From Elusimicrobia bacterium RIFCSPLOWO2_01_FULL_64_13 (lineage in GTDB: Bacteria > Elusimicrobiota > Elusimicrobia > 2-02-FULL-39-32): a DNA stretch of 5,939 bases. Within the stretch, counting starts at the first letter, position 1, and every line of letters begins with the position of its first letter. The stretch covers positions 28,845 to 34,783 of the forward strand of contig MGUT01000006.1 of the NCBI GenBank assembly GCA_001800095.1. Reading direction: 5' to 3'. Position numbers and translations under genes: made by a program. Of this stretch, positions 1-5,939 are shown in pieces. A model generated the notes under the pieces. The model made no database searches, had not been told where the DNA came from, and saw nothing but the letters and a program-made list of their open reading frames with translations.

Positions 1-90
1 GAACATGGTTTTAGAGGGATGATTTTATAGAATTTGATCCCCCTTGTCAAGAATCGGTCTATTTCATCGACGAAAAAGCCGGGGAAATTC

Positions 91-119
91 TTGTTAAAGG
101 GCCGCTGGTCTGCTATACT
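91..119 (+). promoter_or_regulatory. Sigma70-type promoter with extended -10
   Basis: A -35-like hexamer TTGTTA (91-96) is followed by a 17-base spacer and a -10 hexamer TATACT (114-119). A TG dinucleotide one base upstream of the -10 (111-112) gives the extended -10 form TGnTATACT. Transcription would start near 126, leaving a leader of about 23 bases before the TTG start at 149. It is the only convincing promoter seen for the plus-strand genes, which are otherwise packed with overlaps or a 15-base gap, so it probably drives all four. The match is visible in the sequence; the start site and operon extent are inferred. Confidence 0.72.
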
Positions 120-133
120 TATATGATGTTTTC

Positions 134-140
134 AGGAGGG
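134..140 (+). promoter_or_regulatory. Shine-Dalgarno that fixes the TTG start of the radical SAM gene
   Basis: AGGAGGG lies eight bases upstream of TTG at 149, an optimal spacing. The two nearby ATGs (123 and 126) are out of frame with the gene and lie upstream of this site, and the reading frame has a stop at 95-97. The ribosome-binding site therefore selects TTG as the initiation codon. Confidence 0.8.
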
Positions 141-148
141 GTTTTTCC

Positions 149-2137
149 TTGCCGCAGAAAATAAAAGTAGGGCTCGTCCAGATCAACAACAGTTTTTCCA
201 ATCAGAATTACCTGCCTTATTCGATTGGCATTCTTCTCTGTTACGCCGGTAAATTCCTCAAGAACAAGGACCGTTTCGAGTTCTCCCTGCCCCTGTACAA
301 GCGCCTGCCGCTCGACGAAGGGCTGCGCCGGCTGGAAGGGTCCGACATCGTCTTTTTCAGCGTTTACGTGTGGAATTTCCGCATCTCGACCGAACTGGCC
401 AAGGCCCTCAAGCAGCGCCGGCCCGGGACCCTGGTCATTTTCGGCGGCCCCCACGTGCCCGACCGTTCCGATGATTTCATGCGGAAGTACCCGTTCATCG
501 ACGTCGCCTGCCACGGCGAAGGGGAACAGGTGTTCGCCGCGCTCCTCGAGAATTTCGACGCCGGGAACTGGGACAAGGTCCCCTCCATCTCCTTCATCGG
601 CAAGGACGGCGAGGTCGTCAACCATCCCAAGGCCGAGCGGCTGAAGGACATCGCGGTCATCCCTTCGCCTTACCTGGAAGGGGTCTTCGAACCGCTCATG
701 AAGACCCATCCCCAGGAGCACTGGATCGCGCTCTGGGAGACCAACCGCGGCTGCCCCTTCTCCTGCACGTTCTGCGACTGGGGTTCGGCCACCCAGAGCA
801 AGGTCTTCCAGTTCGACATGGAGCGCATCTTGAAGGAGGTCGACTGGTTCGCGCGGAACAGGATCGAGTTCGTTTTCTGCGCCGACGCCAATTTCGGGAT
901 CCTGCCCAGGGACCTGGACATCGCCGAATACTGCGCCCGGACCAAGAAGAAGACCGGCTATCCCCAGGCCCTTTCGGTCCAGAACACCAAGAACGCCACC
1001 GAGCGCGCCTACATGGTGCAGAAGATCCTTTCCGACGCGGGCCTGAACAAAGGCGTGGTCATCTCGCTCCAGTCGGTCAACCCCGGCACCCTCAAGGACA
1101 TCAAGCGCGCCAACATCAGCACCGAATCCTACCAGGAGCTGCAGAGGCGCTTCACCCGCGACCGGGTGGAAACGATGTCCGACCTGATCCTGTGCCTGCC
1201 GGGGGAGACCTACGACACTTTCGCCGACGGGGTCAATTCGGTGATCGAGAACGGCCAGCACAACCGCATCCAATTCAACAACCTTTCCATACTCCCCAAC
1301 GCGGAAATGGGGGACCCCGAATACCAGAAAAAGCACGGCCTGGTCATGGTGGAGTCGAAGGTCGTGAACATCCACGGCGCGAAGGCCTCCTCCAAGGACG
1401 AGATAGAGGAGACCCAGGTCCTGGTGGTGGGCTCCGGCGCCATGCCCAAGGAGGACTGGGTGAGGACCCGGGCCTTCTGCTGGATGGCGGCCCTCCTGCA
1501 CTTCGACAAGATCGCCCAGATCCCGATGATCCTTCTGCGCGAGGTCTGCTCCTTGAGCTACCGCGAGATGGTCGAGGTCTTCCTGGAATCGCCGCTCAAG
1601 GAATATCCCATCCTGAACGAGATCCGGAACTTTTTCATCGACAAGGCCCGGGACATCCAGAACGGGGGCGTCGAATACCGCTACTCCGACGAATGGCTGG
1701 GGATCCATTGGCCGGCCGACGAATACATCTTCATCAAGTTGAGCGCGGAAAACAAGCTGGACGCGTTCTACAAGGAGCTGGAAGGCCTGCTGGCGGACGC
1801 CATCAAGAGCAGGTTCGTCGAAATCCAGGCCGATCTCCTGCACGAGGCGGTCCATCTGAACCGTTCCCTGGTCAAACAGCCCTTCCAGACCGCGGACCTG
1901 GACGTCGAGCTTTCCTATAATCTCTGGGAATTCTACAGGTCCGTCCTCACGGGACAGAAGATCCCCCTGGAGAACAAGAAGTCCCGCTACCATATCGACA
2001 AGACCCGCCAGAGATGGCTGTCCTGGGACGACTGGTGCCGGGAAGTGGTCTGGTACGGCAACAAGAAAGGCGCCTACCTCTACGACGCCGGCCAGTCCAT
2101 GGAGACCGACATCTCGCGCCTGGCCGGACATACCTGA
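149..2137 (+). CDS. B12-binding-domain radical SAM protein
   Basis: A 662-residue protein with the two-domain layout of cobalamin-type radical SAM enzymes. The N-terminal part (about 1-150) looks like a Rossmann-like B12-binding domain, with VIFGGPH at 96-102 and HGEGE at 122-126. It lacks a recognisable DxHxxG cobalamin-ligand motif, as do many members of this superfamily. The radical SAM core follows: the 4Fe-4S motif CPFSCTFC at 202-209 (Cys202, Cys206, Cys209), DANFG at 246-250 and LPGET at 350-354. A C-terminal region of roughly 230 residues (from about 430) contains a hydrophobic stretch after W437 and matches no domain I can name. The start is TTG, chosen from the strong Shine-Dalgarno. 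It is the first gene of the operon, 15 bases ahead of the PLP enzyme. Members of the superfamily methylate unactivated carbons or phosphorus, or catalyse other radical rearrangements. Here a role in modifying a deoxysugar or lipid-linked glycan is plausible from context only. Family assignment is firm; the reaction is unknown. Confidence 0.93.
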   Translation: MPQKIKVGLVQINNSFSNQNYLPYSIGILLCYAGKFLKNKDRFEFSLPLYKRLPLDEGLRRLEGSDIVFFSVYVWNFRISTELAKALKQRRPGTLVIFGGPHVPDRSDDFMRKYPFIDVACHGEGEQVFAALLENFDAGNWDKVPSISFIGKDGEVVNHPKAERLKDIAVIPSPYLEGVFEPLMKTHPQEHWIALWETNRGCPFSCTFCDWGSATQSKVFQFDMERILKEVDWFARNRIEFVFCADANFGILPRDLDIAEYCARTKKKTGYPQALSVQNTKNATERAYMVQKILSDAGLNKGVVISLQSVNPGTLKDIKRANISTESYQELQRRFTRDRVETMSDLILCLPGETYDTFADGVNSVIENGQHNRIQFNNLSILPNAEMGDPEYQKKHGLVMVESKVVNIHGAKASSKDEIEETQVLVVGSGAMPKEDWVRTRAFCWMAALLHFDKIAQIPMILLREVCSLSYREMVEVFLESPLKEYPILNEIRNFFIDKARDIQNGGVEYRYSDEWLGIHWPADEYIFIKLSAENKLDAFYKELEGLLADAIKSRFVEIQADLLHEAVHLNRSLVKQPFQTADLDVELSYNLWEFYRSVLTGQKIPLENKKSRYHIDKTRQRWLSWDDWCREVVWYGNKKGAYLYDAGQSMETDISRLAGHT

Positions 2138-2152
2138 ACCATCCCCCCTCCC

Positions 2153-3316
2153 ATGATCAAGTATTTCCTGGCCGAAGACACGATCGACTCGAAGGACATC
2201 GACCGCCTGATCGCCTGGCTCAAAGGCGCCCCCCGCCTGACGAAGGGCGAGGTCACCCTCGAATTCGAGGCGAGGTGGAGCGGGTGGGTGGGGAAGAGAT
2301 ATTCCGTATTCAACAACTCCGGCTCCTCCGCGAACCTCCTCATGTACGCGGCCCTGGACCTGTCGGGAAGGCTGAAGAACAAGAAAGTGATCGTGCCTTC
2401 GGTGGGGTGGGTCACCTCGGTGGCCCCGGCGATGCAGTTCGGCTTCCAGCCCATCATGTGCGAGGCGGACCCCGACACCTTCGGCCTCGATCTGGACCAC
2501 CTGGAGTCCCTGCTGAAAAAACACAGGCCCGGGTCGGTGCTCCTGGTGCAGGTCCTGGGCGTGCCCCACAAAATGGCCCGGATCATGGCCCTGAAGAAAA
2601 AATACGGGTTCATATTGATGGAGGACGCCTGCGCGGCCATCGGCGCGTCGTGGAGGGGGAAAAAAGCGGGCGGTTTCGGGGACCTATCGAGCTTCTCGTT
2701 CTACTTCGGCCACCAGATGTCCACGATCGAGGGCGGCATGGTCTCGACCGATGACCCGCGGTTCCGCGACCTGCTCCTGATGCTCCGCAGCCACGGCTGG
2801 GGAAAGGACCTGGAGCCCGCGGCCCGCCAAAAGCTGGTGAGGAAATATAAGATCGACGATTTCCACTCCCCTTTCGTCTTCTATATCCCCGGTTTCAACC
2901 TGCGTTCGACCGACTTGAACGCCTTCATCGGCCTGGGCCAATTGGACAAACTGGATTGGATCATTTCGCGGCGGCAGGAGAACCACCTGCGGTTCAAGGA
3001 GCGCCTGGACGGAAAACTGTACGTCCAGAAGCCCGACCCGGGCTCGGTCATCTGCAGCATTCATTTCGGGGCCCTGGCCAGGGACGGGGCCCAGCGCCGG
3101 AGGATCGTCAAGGCCCTGGTGGACAACGGGATCGAGACCCGCATATTCTCCGCGGGGAACCTGGGGCTCCATCCTTTCTGGACCGACCGCTACAAAAGGG
3201 CCAGTTTTCCCATGGCGGACCGCATCCACCACACGGGGTTCTTCCTGCCCAACAACCCTTCTTTGAAGCCGGAGGACGTGGACTTCATCGCGGACGTGGT
3301 CGAAAAAGCCCTGTGA
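2153..3316 (+). CDS. PLP-dependent nucleotide-sugar 3-dehydratase (ColD/RfbH-like, DegT/StrS fold)
   Basis: A 387-residue fold-type I PLP enzyme of the DegT/DnrJ/EryC1/StrS family, full length and close to the size of E. coli ColD. Visible motifs are the phosphate-binding segment NNSGSSAN (54-61), the EDACAAIGA segment with Asp158 expected to bind the pyridine nitrogen, and SFYFGHQMSTIEGG with His187 where sugar aminotransferases carry the Schiff-base lysine. The C-terminal part has FNLRSTDLNA and IETR (327-330) followed by a GN, as in ColD and RfbH. Replacement of Lys by His is characteristic of the 3-dehydratases (GDP-4-keto-6-deoxymannose 3-dehydratase ColD; CDP-4-keto-6-deoxyglucose 3-dehydratase E1). 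These remove the 3-hydroxyl of a 4-keto-6-deoxy sugar in the cytoplasm. ColD works without a separate reductase; E1 needs one. No iron-sulfur reductase is visible here, which favours the ColD mode. The ATG follows the upstream stop by 15 bases of pyrimidine-rich sequence with no Shine-Dalgarno, so reinitiation is likely. Substrate (GDP or another NDP sugar) is inferred. Confidence 0.88.
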   Translation: MIKYFLAEDTIDSKDIDRLIAWLKGAPRLTKGEVTLEFEARWSGWVGKRYSVFNNSGSSANLLMYAALDLSGRLKNKKVIVPSVGWVTSVAPAMQFGFQPIMCEADPDTFGLDLDHLESLLKKHRPGSVLLVQVLGVPHKMARIMALKKKYGFILMEDACAAIGASWRGKKAGGFGDLSSFSFYFGHQMSTIEGGMVSTDDPRFRDLLLMLRSHGWGKDLEPAARQKLVRKYKIDDFHSPFVFYIPGFNLRSTDLNAFIGLGQLDKLDWIISRRQENHLRFKERLDGKLYVQKPDPGSVICSIHFGALARDGAQRRRIVKALVDNGIETRIFSAGNLGLHPFWTDRYKRASFPMADRIHHTGFFLPNNPSLKPEDVDFIADVVEKAL

Positions 3317-4248
3317 ACCCTAAAAAGATCCTGGTGACGGGCGGGGCGGGTCTCCTGGGATCGGCCTTGAAAGGGCTTTGCCCGGAAGCCGTCTACGTCA
3401 CGCGCGAAGACGCCGACCTGACCGATCCCCGCCGGACGCGCGAACTGTTCGAATCGATCAGGCCCGAGGCCGTCCTCCATTGCTCCGCCAGGGTCGGGGG
3501 CGTGAAGATCAACGCCGAGAAAGGGGACGAGATGTTCGCGGAGAACGTCCAGATCAACGCCAGCGTCCTTTCCGCCGCCAGGATCTCCGGCGTCAAAAAA
3601 CTGATCTCGGTCCTCTCCAGCTGCGCCTATCCGGACTCCCCCGACAGGCCCTTGAGCGAAGACGACCTGCACCGCGGCTTCCCTTTCCACGGGCACCTGG
3701 GCTACGCCTATTCGAAGCGGGCCTTGGACGTCCTCACGCGCCTGATCTCCGAGCGGCACGGCCTGGCCTATACCACCATCACCCCGGCCACGATGTTCGG
3801 CCCCCACGATTCCTGGGACCTGGACAGCGCCCACGTCATCGGCGCCCTGATCTCCAAGTGCCGCGACGCCAAGAGGAACGCGACGGCCCTGGAGGTCTGG
3901 GGCTCGGGCCGGGCCGTCCGGCAATTCATCTGCTCGGCGGACGTGGCCCGCGTCATGCTGGCGCTTCTGGACAGGATCGACGGGCCCCGGACCACCATCG
4001 TCGCGCCGGACGAGGGGATCTCCATCCGGACCCTGGCGGAGACCATCGCCCGCGCGATGGACTTCCGCGGTCCCGTGGTCTTCGACGAGTCCAAACCCGA
4101 AGGCCAGGCCGTGCGGGTCTTGAAAAGCGGCCGGTTCGAAAAACTCTTTCCGGATTTCAAATTCACTCCATTGGAAAAAGCGCTCGGGGAAACGGCTCGA
4201 TGGTTCGAGTCCAACGTCCCGGCGCGGGAAAAGGCGGGGAAAAGATGA
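3313..4248 (+). CDS. GDP-L-fucose synthase-like SDR (epimerase/reductase, possible ColC-type)
   Basis: An extended short-chain dehydrogenase of 311 residues, slightly shorter than E. coli GDP-fucose synthase (about 321). The nucleotide-binding motif GGAGLLG is at 10-16. The catalytic elements of GDP-fucose synthase line up with an almost constant offset: SSCAYP (Ser102, Ser103, Cys104), Tyr131-x3-Lys135, and AHVIGALI with His174. In the E. coli enzyme the counterparts are Ser107, Cys109, Tyr136, Lys140 and His179; the Cys/His pair does the epimerisation. WGSGRAVRQFI (196-206) is also family-typical. The enzyme should epimerise and reduce a 4-keto-6-deoxy nucleotide sugar with NADPH. ColC, which finishes GDP-L-colitose, belongs to this family, and a ColD-like gene directly upstream makes that reading attractive. 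The start is GTG at 3313, overlapping the upstream stop as GTGA; the open frame continues 5' inside gene 2 but only this start gives the family N-terminus. Fucose synthase proper cannot be excluded. Confidence 0.88.
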   Translation: MNPKKILVTGGAGLLGSALKGLCPEAVYVTREDADLTDPRRTRELFESIRPEAVLHCSARVGGVKINAEKGDEMFAENVQINASVLSAARISGVKKLISVLSSCAYPDSPDRPLSEDDLHRGFPFHGHLGYAYSKRALDVLTRLISERHGLAYTTITPATMFGPHDSWDLDSAHVIGALISKCRDAKRNATALEVWGSGRAVRQFICSADVARVMLALLDRIDGPRTTIVAPDEGISIRTLAETIARAMDFRGPVVFDESKPEGQAVRVLKSGRFEKLFPDFKFTPLEKALGETARWFESNVPAREKAGKR

Positions 4249-5186
4249 AAAAGACGAGAGTCCTTGTGACGGGCGGGGCGGGCTACATCGGCTCGGTCCT
4301 GGCGCCCGCTCTGCTCCGGAAAAATTACGCCGTGACGGTGCTCGACAAATTCATGTTCAATCAGTCGAGCCTGATGGACGCCTGCTCCTTCGAGGATTTC
4401 CGGATCGTCCGCGGGGATTGCCGGGACGAGAAACTCGTCAAGGGGCTGATCAAGGACGCCGACGCGATCATCCCTCTGGCGGCGCTGGTGGGCGCCCCCC
4501 TCTGCGACCAGAACAAGGCCGAGGCCGTGTCCATCAACCTGGAAGCGATCAGGATGATCTGCCGGCTGGCCTCCAAGTCGCAAATGATCCTCTATCCCAC
4601 CACCAACAGCGGCTACGGGATCGGAGAGAAGGGGAAGTTCTGCACGGAGGAGTCGCCCCTGCGTCCGGTCTCTTTATACGGCGTGGTGAAGAACGACGCG
4701 GAAAAGGCCGTCCTGGACCGGGGGCACTCCATCACATTCCGCCTGGCCACCGCCTTCGGGGCTTCGCCCAGGATGAGGCTGGACCTGCTCGTGAACGATT
4801 TCGTCTACCGGGCCTATTCGGACAGGGCGGTCGTGATCTTCGAAGGGCATTTCAAGCGCAACTATATCCACGTGCGCGACATCGCCAAGGCGTTCATCCA
4901 TGGGATCGAGAATTTCAGGAAGATGAAGGACCGGCCTTACAACGTGGGGCTGGAGGACGCCAACCTTTCCAAGATCGAGCTCTGCCGGGAGATACAAAAA
5001 CAGATCCCCAAGTTCGTTTTCATGGAGTCCCCGATCGGGGAGGACCCGGACAAGAGGGACTATATCGTCTCCAACCGGAGGATCCTGTCGACGGGCTACA
5101 AGCCGGACTGGACGATCGAAAAAGGCATCCGCGAGCTCATCAAAGTCTATACCATCATCCGCAAGAATTCCTACGCCAACGTGTGA
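4245..5186 (+). CDS. NAD-dependent nucleotide-sugar epimerase/dehydratase, extended SDR
   Basis: A 313-residue extended SDR. The N-terminal GGAGYIG (10-16) binds NAD(P), and the negative residue Asp at the end of the second strand (VLDKF) suggests NAD preference. The catalytic triad is seen as Thr120 in TTNSGYG (119-125) plus Tyr145-x3-Lys149. RNYIHVRDIAKAF and PYNVG in the C-terminal half are typical of UDP-glucose 4-epimerase-like nucleotide-sugar enzymes. It acts on an NDP-sugar in the cytoplasm, but the substrate and whether it epimerises, oxidises or reduces cannot be read from the motifs. The ATG overlaps the stop of the preceding SDR as ATGA, and GGGGA lies just upstream, so translation is probably coupled. 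It is distinct from gene 3: it has no SSCxYP or paired His motif, so it is not a recent duplicate. It ends the plus-strand operon. Confidence 0.88.
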   Translation: MKKTRVLVTGGAGYIGSVLAPALLRKNYAVTVLDKFMFNQSSLMDACSFEDFRIVRGDCRDEKLVKGLIKDADAIIPLAALVGAPLCDQNKAEAVSINLEAIRMICRLASKSQMILYPTTNSGYGIGEKGKFCTEESPLRPVSLYGVVKNDAEKAVLDRGHSITFRLATAFGASPRMRLDLLVNDFVYRAYSDRAVVIFEGHFKRNYIHVRDIAKAFIHGIENFRKMKDRPYNVGLEDANLSKIELCREIQKQIPKFVFMESPIGEDPDKRDYIVSNRRILSTGYKPDWTIEKGIRELIKVYTIIRKNSYANV

Positions 5187-5202
5187 TCGCGCCCTGCTTA
5201 TC

Positions 5203-5939
5203 TTAAGGGAAGGGGATGCTCCTGGTGAAAGGGCTGATCCGGGAGTCTTCGCCCAGGAAGACCCCGCCCTTGAGCATGCAGAACGCCCCGACGCGGGCGC
5301 GGCGGCCGGCCACGACGCCGCGCAATCGCGCCCCTTCCTCAACGACCGCCCGATCCAATAGAACGCAATCCTCCAGGACGGCCCCGGGTCCGACCCTGCA
5401 GTCCTTTCCCAGGACCGAACGGATGACGCGGGCCGAAGGATGGACGCGCGTCCCCGCTCCTTCGGGCCCGGGCCCTTCCCCCAGGAACCGGCGGCAGAGC
5501 CGGGGGTCCAGAAGGTCCAGATTGGCCTCCAGGTATTTTTTCGGGGTCCCGATGTCGATCCAATAGCGGGAACCCGGCAGGACGAACCCGTAAAGCGGCA
5601 TCTTCTTGCCGAGCAGGAAGGGGAAAAGATCCTTTTCCACGGAGAAGAACCTTCCCCGCGGAATGAAATCGAGCATCCTGTTCTCGAAGATATAGATGCC
5701 GGCGTTGATAAGAAAGCGCTTCTTCCCCGTTCCTTCGGCCTCCCTTTTTTCCGAGAATTCCAGGATCCTTCCGTCCGGGTCCATCCGGACCAGGCCGTAA
5801 TGGGAAGGGTCCCCGACCGGGACCAGTGCCACGGTGACGGCGGACTTCTTCCGTTCGTGGAACCGCCGCATCCTTGTAAAGTCCGCGTCGCAAAGAGTGT
5901 CGCCGTTCAAAACGATGAAGGAAGAAAGGCCGATGCGGC
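5203..5939 (-). CDS. Sugar-1-phosphate nucleotidyltransferase with C-terminal left-handed beta-helix (5' end outside window)
   Basis: A minus-strand gene whose reading frame is open to the window edge; the visible part encodes 245 residues and the TAA stop is at 5203-5205. It begins inside the nucleotidyltransferase domain. FIVLNGD (LNGD at 5899-5910) carries the metal-binding Asp. It continues with INAGIYIF, VEKDLFP and the sugar-binding RYWIDIGTPKKY segment (about 5533-5568). The TTG at 5908-5910 is inside the LNGD motif and is not a real start. The missing N-terminus, about 100 residues by family comparison, should hold the GGxGTRL signature. From about 5460 down to 5225 the protein shows imperfect hexapeptide repeats of a left-handed beta-helix (VHPSARVIRSV, CRVGPGAVLEDC). 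This layout is typical of mannose-1-phosphate guanylyltransferases of the ManB/HddC-like type and some glucose-1-phosphate thymidylyl- or uridylyltransferases. It would activate a sugar phosphate as an NDP-sugar. The nucleotide cannot be decided from this fragment. It converges on the operon, with 16 bases between stop codons. Confidence 0.88.
   Translation of the reverse strand, partial: RIGLSSFIVLNGDTLCDADFTRMRRFHERKKSAVTVALVPVGDPSHYGLVRMDPDGRILEFSEKREAEGTGKKRFLINAGIYIFENRMLDFIPRGRFFSVEKDLFPFLLGKKMPLYGFVLPGSRYWIDIGTPKKYLEANLDLLDPRLCRRFLGEGPGPEGAGTRVHPSARVIRSVLGKDCRVGPGAVLEDCVLLDRAVVEEGARLRGVVAGRRARVGAFCMLKGGVFLGEDSRISPFTRSIPFP

Noticed and set aside
13..44. Imperfect stem (AGAGGGAT at 13-20 with ATCCCCCT at 37-44) in the leader, possible terminator of an upstream gene.
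   Set aside because: One A-C mismatch, a 16-base loop and no following T-run on either strand. No upstream reading frame can be assigned.
48..93. Inverted repeat CAAGAAT (48-54) / ATTCTTG (87-93) flanking and touching the -35 box, possible operator.
   Set aside because: Seven-base arms 32 bases apart are not rare in a 150-base stretch, and the arms do not extend. Not supportable without conservation in relatives.
119..2569. An 816-codon open frame on the minus strand across the radical SAM gene and the start of the PLP gene.
   Set aside because: Its translation has low-complexity composition rich in D, G, V and L with no family motifs, and it mirrors the third-position G/C bias of the two well-supported plus-strand genes. 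It is an antisense shadow.
2956..3312. In-frame 5' extension of the fucose-synthase-like gene to an ATG inside the PLP gene.
   Set aside because: The extra 119 residues are a shadow of the PLP gene in another frame. The SDR family N-terminus begins at GTG 3313, which also gives a standard four-base overlap.
5187..5215. Possible bidirectional terminator between the convergent stop codons.
   Set aside because: Only a four-base CCCT/AGGG pairing with a ten-base loop and no T-run was found. The two transcripts may be terminated elsewhere or run into each other.
5203..5910. Complete nucleotidyltransferase gene starting at the TTG at 5908-5910.
   Set aside because: The TTG encodes the Leu of the internal LNGD motif, and the frame stays open with family-like residues (SSFIV) up to the window edge, so the gene is truncated by the window rather than starting there.

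Overview
The window holds a compact, G/C-rich bacterial gene cluster for nucleotide-sugar metabolism. The coding regions strongly favour G or C at third codon positions. A visibly more A/T-rich leader with a canonical sigma70-type promoter sits at the left end. The organism is a bacterium, but no rRNA, tRNA or lineage marker is present. The mix of a cobalamin-type radical SAM protein with deoxysugar enzymes is common in the surface-polysaccharide loci of many Gram-negative and candidate phyla, so I do not name a taxon.

Layout: positions 1-148 are a non-coding leader with an extended -10 promoter (91-119) and a strong Shine-Dalgarno (134-140). They serve a tightly packed four-gene plus-strand operon. 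Its genes are (1) a B12-binding-type radical SAM protein starting at TTG (149-2137), (2) a DegT/StrS-fold PLP enzyme (2153-3316), (3) a GDP-L-fucose-synthase-like SDR (3313-4248) and (4) a second extended SDR, a nucleotide-sugar epimerase/dehydratase of unknown substrate (4245-5186). Gene 1 is followed by a 15-base gap; genes 2/3 and 3/4 overlap by four bases (GTGA and ATGA). A convergent minus-strand gene (5203 to beyond 5939) encodes a sugar-1-phosphate nucleotidyltransferase with a C-terminal left-handed beta-helix. Its N-terminus is cut off by the window edge.

How they may work together: the PLP enzyme has histidine (His187) where aminotransferases have the Schiff-base lysine. This is the hallmark of sugar 3-dehydratases such as ColD and the CDP-sugar E1/RfbH group. 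Gene 3 keeps the catalytic set of GDP-fucose synthase, which is also the fold of ColC, the enzyme that follows ColD in GDP-colitose synthesis. Genes 2 and 3 therefore look like the two last steps to a 3,6-dideoxyhexose. The nucleotidyltransferase could supply the activated sugar. A 4,6-dehydratase (GMD/ColB type) would be needed and is not in the window. The radical SAM protein and the second SDR have no place in the known colitose route, so the likely product is a further modified sugar. That last step is inference.
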